This document shows, in pieces, positions 8,598 through 17,129 of a stretch of 64,000 nt of DNA (the first letter of the stretch is position 1; every line of letters starts with the position of its first letter). The notes under the pieces are model-generated. The model did no database searches, was not told the DNA's origin, and saw only the letters and a list, made by a program, of their open reading frames with translations. The stretch lies in the NCBI GenBank assembly GCA_023435705.1, contig JAEYRH010000005.1, forward strand, positions 1 to 64,000. The letters are read 5' to 3'. The DNA is from Bacillota bacterium (GTDB lineage Bacteria; Bacillota; Clostridia; Christensenellales; UMGS416). The translations under genes and the position numbers were made by a program.

Positions 8598-9497
8598 GTG
8601 CATAGAAAATCCCTTGGTCAATACAGGAAGAGGACGGTGCGCACTGCGGCAACAGTTTTTCTTACGCCTGTCATCCTGATCATGCTCGTCTTTATTGTCT
8701 ACCCCATCATTTCAACCTTTGACATCAGCTTATACAAATGGAACGGCATATCATCCAAGAAAGTGTTCATTGGGTTTGACAACTGGGCCACACTAATTGC
8801 AGATTCAGATTTCTGGATGGCCTTTAAAAACAATATCATCGTCATGGTGTGTTCGATCGTCATCCAAATACCGATCGCAGTGGCTCTGGCAAGCTTCTTG
8901 GATGCCAGCGGCCGCAAGGCGAATCTGTTCAAGGTGGTTTGGTTTGTGCCTCTGCTCATGTCATCTGTGGCGATTGGCTTTCTCTTTTCCTATGCTTTGG
9001 CCACATCTGGCGGCATTGTCAGCACCATTTCCAGCTGGCTTGGCGGCAAGAACATAGACCTTCTCGGGCAGGCGCCACAGGCGCTGTTTGCTGTGATCGG
9101 CGTAATAGCTTGGCAGTACACGCCGTTTTACATGGTCTTCTTCCTTGCGGCGTATTCCAACATGAGCACGGAAATCTATGAGGCCACCATCATCGATGGT
9201 GCTACCCGGGGACAGTATTTCCGCTATGTCGCGCTGCCCTTGCTGAGCCCGGTGATCAAGGCCGCCTGCGTCCTCTCTCTGATCGGATCGTTGAAGTACT
9301 TTGACTTGATTTATGTAATGACCGGCGGCGGGCCTGGCACGGCGACCGAACTGATGGCGACCTACATGTATAAAATGTCGTTCCGCAACTTCAAGATGGG
9401 GTATGGCTCCACGGTCGCGGCGGGGATGTTTATCCTTGTAACCACCATTGCATTGCTGATCCAGCGGTTGTTGCGGGCAAGGGAGAGTGTTCTATGA
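8598..9497 (+). CDS. Sugar ABC transporter permease (MalF/MsmF-like)
   Basis: A 299-residue CUT1 permease, starting with GTG 8 bp after GGAGG. Six hydrophobic segments are visible (first near residues 15-40: VFLTPVILIMLVFIVYPII). The EAA loop reads YEATIIDGATRGQYFRYVALPLLSP, the docking site for the ATPase, and GGGPGTATELMATYMYK follows before the last segments, as in MsmF/UgpA. Its stop overlaps the next gene's ATG by 4 bp (ATGA). No ATPase gene is in this operon. Confidence 0.93.
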   Translation: MHRKSLGQYRKRTVRTAATVFLTPVILIMLVFIVYPIISTFDISLYKWNGISSKKVFIGFDNWATLIADSDFWMAFKNNIIVMVCSIVIQIPIAVALASFLDASGRKANLFKVVWFVPLLMSSVAIGFLFSYALATSGGIVSTISSWLGGKNIDLLGQAPQALFAVIGVIAWQYTPFYMVFFLAAYSNMSTEIYEATIIDGATRGQYFRYVALPLLSPVIKAACVLSLIGSLKYFDLIYVMTGGGPGTATELMATYMYKMSFRNFKMGYGSTVAAGMFILVTTIALLIQRLLRARESVL

Positions 9498-10342
9498 ATA
9501 AGTTAAGACAATCAAAACTCCGCAGCCGCATTGCATGGGGCATTGCAATCCTCCTGGCGCTTGTGTGGCTGCTGGTTACGCTGCTTCCCTTTGTGTTCAT
9601 GGTTCTCAATTCCTTCAAGGAGCAGTTTGAAATGCTCCGGAAAGGAATCTTTCAGCTGCCGGACACCTTGTACCTAGACAATTATACTGGTGTGATCAGC
9701 AAAGGTTTCTTGAATTACTTCCTGCACAGCGTGATCGTGCTTGCCATATCGCTGGTGATCCTGCTTTTTGCAACAGCCTGCGCATCTTATCCACTTTCCA
9801 GGATGGAGTTCAAGTTCAGGGGATTCATCTACGGTTTGATTGTGGCCTGCATGTCCATCCCCATTCATATTACACTGATCCCGGTTTTCAAAATGAGCAC
9901 GCAGATGCAAACTTACGACACCCTCTGGGCGTTGATTGGGCCCAATGTGGCGTTTGGCATCCCGATATCCTGCTACATCCTGACCACCTTTATGAGCACC
10001 ATTCCAAAAGAGATCGAGGAATCAGCGGAGATTGACGGCTGCGGAAAGTTCCGCACCTTCTTCAGCATCATCCTTCCGCTTTCCAAGGCGGGGCTTTCCA
10101 CGCTTGCCATTTATAACGGTGTGGGTATCTGGAACGAGTTTGCATTTGCCAACACACTCACACAATCAAAAGCCGCGCAGACACTGCCTCTGGCGATCTC
10201 TGCCTTTCAAGGGGAGCACTCCCTGGACATACCAAGGATCATGTCCGTGCTGGTGCTCACGGTGTTGCCGATGATTGTGCTGTTCATCATCCTGCAGGAC
10301 AAACTGGTCAAGGGTTTGATGGCCGGCGCTGTGAAAGGCTGA
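9494..10342 (+). CDS. Sugar ABC transporter permease (MalG/MsmG-like)
   Basis: A 282-residue CUT1 permease pairing with the preceding one. The N-terminal membrane segment (LLALVWLLVTLLPFVFMVLNSFKE) and the EAA loop EIEESAEIDGCGKFRTFFSIILPLSKAGL are characteristic of the MalG/MsmG family, and the C-terminus LVKGLMAGAVKG is nearly invariant in it. It is translationally coupled to the upstream permease by ATGA. A 115-bp gap without terminator separates it from the sensor kinase gene, so all five genes may be transcribed together. Confidence 0.93.
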   Translation: MNKLRQSKLRSRIAWGIAILLALVWLLVTLLPFVFMVLNSFKEQFEMLRKGIFQLPDTLYLDNYTGVISKGFLNYFLHSVIVLAISLVILLFATACASYPLSRMEFKFRGFIYGLIVACMSIPIHITLIPVFKMSTQMQTYDTLWALIGPNVAFGIPISCYILTTFMSTIPKEIEESAEIDGCGKFRTFFSIILPLSKAGLSTLAIYNGVGIWNEFAFANTLTQSKAAQTLPLAISAFQGEHSLDIPRIMSVLVLTVLPMIVLFIILQDKLVKGLMAGAVKG

Positions 10343-10456
10343 CAGCAAAGTGCTGATAACAAAAAGTAGTGGGAAACGTCTCAGGAAAGGAATAGAATAT
10401 CGTATATACACTTAAGCCTCCACACTGTTCTAATGTATTTAGCTGAAGGTGGAAAT

Positions 10457-12250
10457 GTGATCAGCATTATGAAAGACAAGTTTCTCAACTGGAGCTTGGA
10501 TCGTAAGATTTACTTCGTTGTCAGGATCCTTGCATTTGCGATTTCGATCATAATGTTGGTTGTCTTTTCCATCTTCTTTTTTTCCTCCTATATCAACCAA
10601 TCAAACAGCATTGCCGGCGACCAGCTTTATTCCATTGCGGTTAATGAGGCTTCGGCGCTGGACGGCTACAAAGAGCTTGCGGAAGCCCTCACCATAGACG
10701 ATGCGATACAAGCCTATCTGAAAAGCGACGGCCCGACGGATCCACGCTATTTTGATCTGGTTACAGACACAAAAAACACGTTTCAGAATGCTCAGAATAT
10801 GTTTCCTGATCTGATGTTCATCGCAGTGATCAGCAATCGGTTTGACGATGTTTTATATAAGGGTACGCTCAGTAAAATTTCCAATAATATTGTCCAGAAA
10901 TATTCCGCGGATTATGCCGGTTGCTCCTTCTGCCGGGAGACCGGCACGTTGAAAATGAGTTATAACGATGCCTATATGGGCGGGGGGAGCAAACTGCTCA
11001 ACGTTTACTTCCCAGTGTATTCCATTTCGAATATGATTCATGAAAACGGTTTGCTGGTGATGATCTTTGACGGAAGCCTGTTTGAGAAACTCACGCCAGA
11101 CAAGAATGTCTTCAAATACAATTCGGATTTGATGCTGGTGGATGGCACCGGCACTGTGGTTTCTGGCTCCGATCAGGCATTGATGGACCGCCAGTTTGCC
11201 TATGTTGGCAAGCTCGAGGGCATGAGCGGCAATTTCAGGCAGAACAGCAATCTGTATATTTACCGCAAGATCGGAAAATGGAATTATTACCTGGTCAGCC
11301 GAATCCCCCTCATGGACATGTATCGCGACAGCCTGGTGCTATTCCTTCTGCTTCTTGGTATCTGCGTCGTCGTGACCTTTGTAGGCCAGCATATTTGTAG
11401 AGTGATCATCCGGCGGGCTTACCGACCGCTGGATCATGTAGTGCTGATGATGAACAGTGTAGCCCAGGGGAAGCTTGATATCCGAATCAATTTGGAAAAG
11501 GTGGGCATTGACTTTTTAAAGCTGGCAGACGGTTTCAATTTCATGTTGGACAAAATCAATACTCTAATGGAGCAAGTCAGACTTGACTCCAAATTGAACG
11601 AGCAACTCCGCCTGAGCGCGCTGCAATCGCAGATACAACCGCATTTCCTCTACAATGCGCTGGACTGCATCCACTGGCAGGCCAGCGCTGACGGCAGCGA
11701 GGAAATCTCTGTGTTTGTGAAGGCGCTCGCTCAGTATTATCGGATTTGTCTGAGCAAGGGGGAAGACGTAATTTTCCTTGAGCAAGAAATTGAACATGTG
11801 AAAAACTATCTGATCATTCAAAACATCCGTTACGATAACATCGTGTCCAGCACAATCGAGGTGGATGATGATTGCAGGAAAACACTCATTCCGAAAATTA
11901 CTCTCCAGCCTCTGGTGGAAAACTCCATATATCATGGCATAAAAATCAAGGAGGGCTGCCGCGGAGACCTGAGCATCCATGCGTTCAGGCAGGGGAGCGA
12001 TGTGTTGATTCAAGTTTCTGACAACGGCACAGGAATGACAGAGGAGCAAATTGTTAGGATGAACAGCTCCATATCAGAATACGACAAGGATTTTGGATAC
12101 GGGATCCGAAACGTAAACAAACGCATAGAGATCCTGTTTGGGTGCGAGTATGGCCTTCATTATGCCAAGAACCAGACCAATGGAATCACCGTTACGGTCC
12201 GCCTGCCCGGTGGGATAGCCCGGAGCTTGGGGGAGGTCAGCCATGTATAA
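10457..12250 (+). CDS. Sensor histidine kinase, YesM family
   Basis: A roughly 597-residue membrane kinase that would sense an extracytoplasmic signal, probably the sugar or its loaded binding protein, and phosphorylate the response regulator encoded next. Order of parts: membrane segment at residues 21-44, extracytoplasmic sensor domain to about 290, second membrane segment (LVLFLLLLGICVVVTFVG), HAMP linker, His_kinase domain with QIQPHFLYNALDCIHWQ (phospho-acceptor His396) and a HATPase domain with SDNGTGM and FGYGIRNVNKRI. I chose the GTG at 10457 after AAGGTGG; an ATG at 10433 without ribosome site and one at 10469 are alternatives. It overlaps the regulator gene by 8 bp. Confidence 0.9.
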   Translation: MISIMKDKFLNWSLDRKIYFVVRILAFAISIIMLVVFSIFFFSSYINQSNSIAGDQLYSIAVNEASALDGYKELAEALTIDDAIQAYLKSDGPTDPRYFDLVTDTKNTFQNAQNMFPDLMFIAVISNRFDDVLYKGTLSKISNNIVQKYSADYAGCSFCRETGTLKMSYNDAYMGGGSKLLNVYFPVYSISNMIHENGLLVMIFDGSLFEKLTPDKNVFKYNSDLMLVDGTGTVVSGSDQALMDRQFAYVGKLEGMSGNFRQNSNLYIYRKIGKWNYYLVSRIPLMDMYRDSLVLFLLLLGICVVVTFVGQHICRVIIRRAYRPLDHVVLMMNSVAQGKLDIRINLEKVGIDFLKLADGFNFMLDKINTLMEQVRLDSKLNEQLRLSALQSQIQPHFLYNALDCIHWQASADGSEEISVFVKALAQYYRICLSKGEDVIFLEQEIEHVKNYLIIQNIRYDNIVSSTIEVDDDCRKTLIPKITLQPLVENSIYHGIKIKEGCRGDLSIHAFRQGSDVLIQVSDNGTGMTEEQIVRMNSSISEYDKDFGYGIRNVNKRIEILFGCEYGLHYAKNQTNGITVTVRLPGGIARSLGEVSHV

Positions 12251-13829
12251 AGCCCTGATCGTAGACGATGAAAAGATGATCCGAATGGGAATGCGCAAGG
12301 CAATCGCTTGGGACTCTATCGGGATCAACAGCGTTTTTGTGGCCAAATCGGGCCGTGAAGCACTGGCTATCATCCGCGAGCACAAGCCAGAAGTGCTCAT
12401 TACAGATATTAAAATGGATGAAATGACCGGCTTGGAATTAATTGACCAAGCCAAGAAGCTCGTGCCGGAAATCAGGGTTTTGGTCTTGACCGGTTACGAT
12501 GATTTTGAGTATGCCAGGCGCTGCATCAAACTGAACGTACACGATTTTTTCCTGAAACCAATTGATGAAAAGGCACTAATGGAATCGGTCCGCAAACAGG
12601 TTGATTACCTGGAGAGCAATAAAATCGACAAGCTCGCTGATGTCAACGAAAGCCGGGCACGTGCCATTGCCGAGCAGATGAACATTGAGAAACTACTGCA
12701 AAACCTGGTATATTGCCGCAGCACAGATGAGCAGGTGGATGCTTTTTGCGCCAAATATGGTTATTGCACCGATCAGACGGTCCAAGTAGCGGTCCTGCTT
12801 CCGGCATTGACACTGGAGAATGGCAAGGCTGATGAGTATTATACGGCCCTGACGATCAAAAACATATGCATAGACCTGGTAGACGCCCGAAACAGGGGCC
12901 TCACCTTCATGGATGAGTATGGGCGTATCGTCATTGCATTCTTTCTTCACAATCATAAGGGTTGCAGCACAGTGGAGTGGCTGCATGAACTCAACAGCAT
13001 ACTTGGAGACGAATATGGCCGCCCGCCGAAGATGGCCATCGGCAACCCTGTTGCCAGCCTACGGTATTTGCATGTATCTTATAATGACGCCATGCATCTG
13101 CTGGAGCATGAAAATAGTGAGTATGACGACATCATCCTAGCCAAAGAGCACCGGAACAGAAATAACCTCTTTCAAGAAATTTTTCAAGAGATGAAGAGCG
13201 CTATGTCTGCCAGCATCGGTGACATTGAAAGGACTTTAGGGATATTTGATCGCTTCTGCCGGGTGGCGGATTGTTATCATCTGTCAGACACAGCAATTCG
13301 CAGGTGCTGTTATGAGATGGCTTCATCAGTATTCTATGAGCATCTTTGCCATACCGGAAAAGAAGCTGACGACCGGCTTGACACTTTGATCAACAGTCTG
13401 ATGAATCTCCGGGGAGAAGAGCAACTTCAGCTAGTCAGACAATTCCTGAACAAGTTGCTTGACGACAAAGAAGACCTTCAGGGCTATGAAATTGTGAACA
13501 GAGCCAAGCGCTATATTCACGAACATCTGCCTGATGATTTGTCGGTTACCGGGATCGCTTCTTTCCTTTATGTCACACCAAACTATCTTTCGAGGCTTTT
13601 CAAGAAGACAACTGGCGAAGGCTGCAACGAATATATTGTACGCAAGCGGATAGAGAAAGCCAAGCTGCTATTGGAGACAACACAATTGCACACCTTTCGG
13701 ATTGCGGAAATGGTGGGTTATAATGACACAAACTATTTTTCGCTTGCCGTAAAAAAGAGCACAGGCGTGTCACCAAAAAAATACCGCGAATCCTTCCAGA
13801 AAAACAGAACGGACAGGATTCAACTGTAA
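12243..13829 (+). CDS. Response regulator with AraC-type DNA-binding domain (YesN family)
   Basis: A 528-residue response regulator. The receiver domain (1-120) has the acidic pair in ALIVDDEKMIRMG, phospho-acceptor Asp55 in ITDIKMDEMTG, the conserved Thr83 in LTGYDDF and Lys105 in FFLKPID. A long linker follows, and the C-terminal 100 residues form two AraC helix-turn-helices (DDLSVTGIASFLYVTPNYLSRLFKK; IAEMVGYNDTNYFS). It is the cognate partner of the YesM-like kinase and most likely activates the importer genes at 7050-10342. The start overlaps the kinase stop. Confidence 0.92.
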   Translation: MYKALIVDDEKMIRMGMRKAIAWDSIGINSVFVAKSGREALAIIREHKPEVLITDIKMDEMTGLELIDQAKKLVPEIRVLVLTGYDDFEYARRCIKLNVHDFFLKPIDEKALMESVRKQVDYLESNKIDKLADVNESRARAIAEQMNIEKLLQNLVYCRSTDEQVDAFCAKYGYCTDQTVQVAVLLPALTLENGKADEYYTALTIKNICIDLVDARNRGLTFMDEYGRIVIAFFLHNHKGCSTVEWLHELNSILGDEYGRPPKMAIGNPVASLRYLHVSYNDAMHLLEHENSEYDDIILAKEHRNRNNLFQEIFQEMKSAMSASIGDIERTLGIFDRFCRVADCYHLSDTAIRRCCYEMASSVFYEHLCHTGKEADDRLDTLINSLMNLRGEEQLQLVRQFLNKLLDDKEDLQGYEIVNRAKRYIHEHLPDDLSVTGIASFLYVTPNYLSRLFKKTTGEGCNEYIVRKRIEKAKLLLETTQLHTFRIAEMVGYNDTNYFSLAVKKSTGVSPKKYRESFQKNRTDRIQL

Positions 13830-13980
13830 ATGCCTATGGCTCATAATGCAAGATAGCTGGATTGAACTCCACAACACTGGGTTGGCTGGGCTTAAGTATG
13901 GCGGATATCGACAAGTACATCGGGTACGCCTTGCAGGTATCCTGCCACTGAGCTTGACAAAAATAAACGGCTCAGGAAAA

Positions 13981-14016
13981 TGGGCAGGATCTTCTCCTGC
14001 CCACTTTTTTATTTTG
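13981..14016 (+). terminator. Intrinsic terminator of the YesN-like regulator operon
   Basis: TGGGCAGGA (13981-13989) and TCCTGCCCA (13995-14003) form a perfect 9-bp stem with a 5-nt loop, followed by CTTTTTTATTTT. It isolates the encapsulin operon from the sugar-importer operon. Confidence 0.9.
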
Positions 14017-14112
14017 AAAAACCTTCGCAGCATCCTCCTCAATTCGATCCAGAAAAACATTAGAGCACGGTATCCTATCTGTCCAATTGGGTAACGATAA
14101 ACCAAAATACTA

Positions 14113-14127
14113 GATAGAATTTCTATC
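14113..14127. promoter_or_regulatory. Perfect palindrome upstream of the encapsulin gene (candidate operator)
   Basis: GATAGAA-T-TTCTATC is a 7-bp perfect inverted repeat around one base, 48 bp before the encapsulin start and 35 bp before its ribosome binding site. Size and symmetry suit a dimeric regulator. I could not find a matching site in front of cysK or the CymR-like gene. Confidence 0.4.
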
Positions 14128-14174
14128 ATCTTACTATTGATTGGTAAGTTGGTTAAGTTAAAAGGAGAAGTTCT

Positions 14175-15119
14175 ATGGCTATCACAACCAGCAAACCCGA
14201 TTCCTTGTCTGCAAGTGCGGCCTATCAACTAGCAAATGTCACAAAAACAGCGCCGCAATACGATTCAATTACCCCGAGATGGTTGATTAGGTTTCTTGAG
14301 TGGAAAGCCCTGGACGCTGGCATATTCCGCCTAAACAAAGTGAAAGAAGGGGAAACCCTTCTGGATGTGCTTTGCACACAAACCAACAACGACGAAATTC
14401 CAGAAGGCTTTATCGATTATGAGCCCAAGCCTCGTGAGTATGTTTTAAACTCAATCTCAACAATCATAAATATTGATACCCGTGTCGCAGATATATACAG
14501 TAATCCTTATGACCAAATCAAGGAGCAATTAAGGCTTAGTATCGAAAGCATGAAGGAAAGACAGGAGAGCCAGCTCATCAACAACGATGGATATGGCTTG
14601 CTGAAGGGTACAGCAGACTCACAAAGGATACAAACCCGACATGGTTATCCCACGCCCGACGACATGGATGACCTGATAGCAAAAGTATGGAAAGAACCGT
14701 CATTCTTCATTGCACATCCTATGGCCATTGCTGCATTTGGCAGAGAATGCACAAGACGAGGTGTACCGCCGCCTACGATAACCCTATTTGGAACTCCTTT
14801 TTTGACCTGGCGTGGGATTCCAATCGTCCCCACAGACAAGCTACTGGTAGACGGCCAGCGCAGGCCAAAAGAAAAGTCTGGTAAAACCAATATCCTGCTT
14901 ATTCGCACAGGTGAGCAAAAGCAGGGCGTAATCGGGCTTTTTCAAGCGGGACTTACTGGCGAGCAGAGCAGAGGATTGTCTGTGAGATTCATGGGCACTG
15001 ACACAAGGGGGATATGCTCTTATCTTTTGTCGCTATACTGTTCCACCGCCGTATTGACTGACGATGCCATTGCGGTGCTGGAAAATGTGGATGTGGGAAA
15101 CTATTATGATTACAAATGA
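14175..15119 (+). CDS. Family 2A encapsulin shell protein (SrpI-like)
   Basis: A 314-residue protein of the HK97-fold Family 2A encapsulins, which self-assemble into icosahedral protein shells around a cysteine desulfurase. Recognisable landmarks: the N-terminal arm (LSASAAYQLANVTKTAPQYD, TPRWLIRFLEWKALDAGIFRLN), the E-loop region with REYVLNSISTIINIDTRVADIYSNPYDQIKEQLRLSIE, the P-domain stretch DDLIAKVWKEPSFFIAHP, and ITLFGTPFLTWRGIPIVPTDKL. There is no inserted cyclic-nucleotide-binding domain, which separates it from Family 2B. The ATG follows AAGGAG by 7 bp. It overlaps the desulfurase gene by 14 bp, the strict pairing expected for shell and cargo. Family members are known from cyanobacteria (sulfur-starvation protein SrpI) and many other bacteria. 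Confidence 0.93.
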   Translation: MAITTSKPDSLSASAAYQLANVTKTAPQYDSITPRWLIRFLEWKALDAGIFRLNKVKEGETLLDVLCTQTNNDEIPEGFIDYEPKPREYVLNSISTIINIDTRVADIYSNPYDQIKEQLRLSIESMKERQESQLINNDGYGLLKGTADSQRIQTRHGYPTPDDMDDLIAKVWKEPSFFIAHPMAIAAFGRECTRRGVPPPTITLFGTPFLTWRGIPIVPTDKLLVDGQRRPKEKSGKTNILLIRTGEQKQGVIGLFQAGLTGEQSRGLSVRFMGTDTRGICSYLLSLYCSTAVLTDDAIAVLENVDVGNYYDYK

Positions 15120-16521
15120 TCAGTCAATCAGTCCAACCGATTTAAACTTGAAGGAATTAGACTTTAATCAGCATAGCCCTCTGGATGTTTCAATACTGGA
15201 AGCGCTTGCCAGTGAGTTTTTCCCTGAGTTCTTTCGGGCAAAAAGCACAAATATCATTTCATCAGATTCGTATCCGGAATCGCACGCATATACCGGTTCT
15301 TTTAACGTCGGCTCGATACGCAGCGACTTCCCAATACTGTCTGAAAAGGTCAATGGAAAAGATCTGGTTTGGCTTGACAATGCAGCAACTACACAGAAGC
15401 CAAGGCAGGTCATTGACCGCATAACATATTTTTATGAGCACGAGAATTCCAACGTTCACAGAGCAGCCCACACATTGGCTGCGCGAACAACCGATGCATA
15501 TGAAGGCGCAAGAAAAAAGATCAGCAGCTTCCTGAATAGCGCGAATCCTCAAGAGATCCTGTTTGTGCGCGGCACAACCGAAGCAATTAACCTGGTCGCA
15601 CAATCATATGGCAGGTACAATCTGCGCCGTGATGATGAGATCCTCATTTCGTGTCTAGAGCATCATGCTAATATAGTTCCCTGGCAAATGATATGCGAGG
15701 ATACAGGCTCCAAGCTTCGTGTTATTCCGGTGGACGGTTTGGGTCAAATCAACTTAGGCGAGTATCAAAGATTGTTGAATCCAAAAACAAAGATTGTATC
15801 GGTCACACATGTTTCCAATGTTTTAGGGACCATCACGCCTGTTGCTGAAATTACCAACATGGCACACCGTTATGGAGCGAAAGTCTTGATCGACGGCGCA
15901 CAGGCCGCGGCACATTTGCCCGTCAATGTTCAGGAATTGGATTGCGATTTCTACGCTTTCTCCGGCCACAAGATTTTTGGACCGACCGGTATAGGCATTC
16001 TTTATGCCAAATCAGAAATACTCAATGAGATGCATCCCTATCAGGGTGGCGGCAACATGATTTCTGATGTAACTTTTGAAAAGACACTATATCAGGACAT
16101 ACCTCATAAATTTGAAGCAGGAACAAGCAGCATTGCAGATGCCGTTGGGCTTGGCGCAGCAATTGATTATGTAACCAAGCTAGGGTTCAACACTATTGTT
16201 GATTATGAGCATCAACTGTTGGAATACGGCATGGAATCGCTGAAGCGTATTCCCGGGTTGGTACTGATTGGTACAGCAGAGGAAAAGACAAGTGTATTGT
16301 CCTTTGTAATTAATGGCATTGATCCTGCGGAAGTCGGCAGCGCACTCAATGCTGAAGGTATAGCCGTCCGCGCTGGCCATCATTGCGCTCAGCCAATTGT
16401 AAGGCGATTTGGTTTGGAGTCTATGGTAAGACCATCGCTGACTTTTTACAACACACAAGAAGAACTTGATCTTCTTGTGTCAGTTCTTCGTAGACTGATC
16501 AGTGGACGTATCAGTGGTTAA
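15106..16521 (+). CDS. Encapsulin cargo: SufS-type cysteine desulfurase with N-terminal targeting extension
   Basis: A 471-residue PLP enzyme that removes sulfur from cysteine to give alanine and an enzyme persulfide. Residues 67-471 are a class II (SufS/CsdA) desulfurase: VWLDNAATTQKP, the Schiff-base lysine Lys289 in AFSGHKIFGPTG, catalytic Cys427 in RAGHHCAQP and Arg442 in RPSLTFYNT. Residues 1-66 are an extra low-complexity leader absent from ordinary SufS; it contains the amphipathic segment SPLDVSILEALASEFFPEFF (24-43), the sort of short motif by which Family 2A cargo binds the shell interior. The ATG at 15106 lies inside the end of the shell gene. No SufU or SufBCD gene is nearby, which fits a dedicated compartment enzyme, not Fe-S assembly. 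Confidence 0.92.
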   Translation: MITNDQSISPTDLNLKELDFNQHSPLDVSILEALASEFFPEFFRAKSTNIISSDSYPESHAYTGSFNVGSIRSDFPILSEKVNGKDLVWLDNAATTQKPRQVIDRITYFYEHENSNVHRAAHTLAARTTDAYEGARKKISSFLNSANPQEILFVRGTTEAINLVAQSYGRYNLRRDDEILISCLEHHANIVPWQMICEDTGSKLRVIPVDGLGQINLGEYQRLLNPKTKIVSVTHVSNVLGTITPVAEITNMAHRYGAKVLIDGAQAAAHLPVNVQELDCDFYAFSGHKIFGPTGIGILYAKSEILNEMHPYQGGGNMISDVTFEKTLYQDIPHKFEAGTSSIADAVGLGAAIDYVTKLGFNTIVDYEHQLLEYGMESLKRIPGLVLIGTAEEKTSVLSFVINGIDPAEVGSALNAEGIAVRAGHHCAQPIVRRFGLESMVRPSLTFYNTQEELDLLVSVLRRLISGRISG

Positions 16522-16688
16522 TCCATTGCATATTATATATGCAAGATTATGTTATTAACAGCAAGTAGGGCGGACTGCGGTGACAGCTGCGACCTGGCCC
16601 GTCTGTATCACCCCCCTTCATAAAGGTATAAAAACAGCTCCCGAAATATCAAGAACGTTGACCGGAGTTGATATGACTATAGTGCTGT

Positions 16689-17058
16689 TCATCGTTCCTG
16701 CTCATGCTGGCGCTTCCTGTACCAGTTTTCCAGCAGTTGAACGTTTTCAGTGAAGCCCTTGGGGGAAGAACCGGTCAACACGCACGGACTGGATGGCGTT
16801 CTTTTCTTTCTGGTTAGGTTTTTCTTCGGTCAGGATGGAATATATAATATGGGGATTTAGCCGCCCTTCTTTGTTTTTCATGCGCTGTGCCTGAGCCAGC
16901 GACGGGGTGCAATCTTCTGACTGCATGGTTTCATGGAGAGCGACTTGTTCATTTTCGGCAAGGTAGGAAAGCTCAGGAGCAGGATTCAAGGCGATCTGCT
17001 TTTCATCCATCATTTCAGAGAACACTGTGATGTTTCTCTTCTTGCCAGCCATGGTCAT
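16689..17058 (-). pseudogene. Truncated, frameshifted ParB-like partition protein remnant
   Basis: The frame opens MTMAGKKRNITVFSEMMDEK and then jumps to a ParB-type C-terminal part: ELSYLAENEQVALHETMQ, CTPSLAQAQRMKNKEGRL, IYSILTEEKPNQKEKNAI, VDRFFPQG. The nuclease/Srx-like and central helix-turn-helix domains of a roughly 300-residue ParB are missing. At a run of five C's (about 16767) the frame breaks; one C fewer restores KGFTENVQLLENWYRKRQHE and a stop at 16689, again ParB-like. So it carries an internal deletion and a one-base frameshift, the latter possibly a sequencing error. Such ParBs belong to plasmids and integrative elements. Confidence 0.7.
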
Positions 17059-17129
17059 TCCTCCCGTTTCTCTTGATGCCGATTATTAGCCGGGTGGGAG
17101 AAAAACCTACAGATGCGCGCCTAGAAAAA

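Larger units (their letters stand above)
13830..14174. other. Intergenic region upstream of the encapsulin operon
   Basis: Contains the terminator of the preceding operon (13981-14016) and a short AT-rich stretch with a perfect palindrome at 14113-14127. No gene is supported; a consensus promoter was not recognised with confidence. Confidence 0.6.

Noticed and set aside
16453..16480. A 10-bp inverted repeat (ACACAAGAAG/CTTCTTGTGT) near the end of the desulfurase gene
   Set aside because: It is inside the coding sequence where the conserved residues NTQEELDLLVS explain it; no T-run follows.
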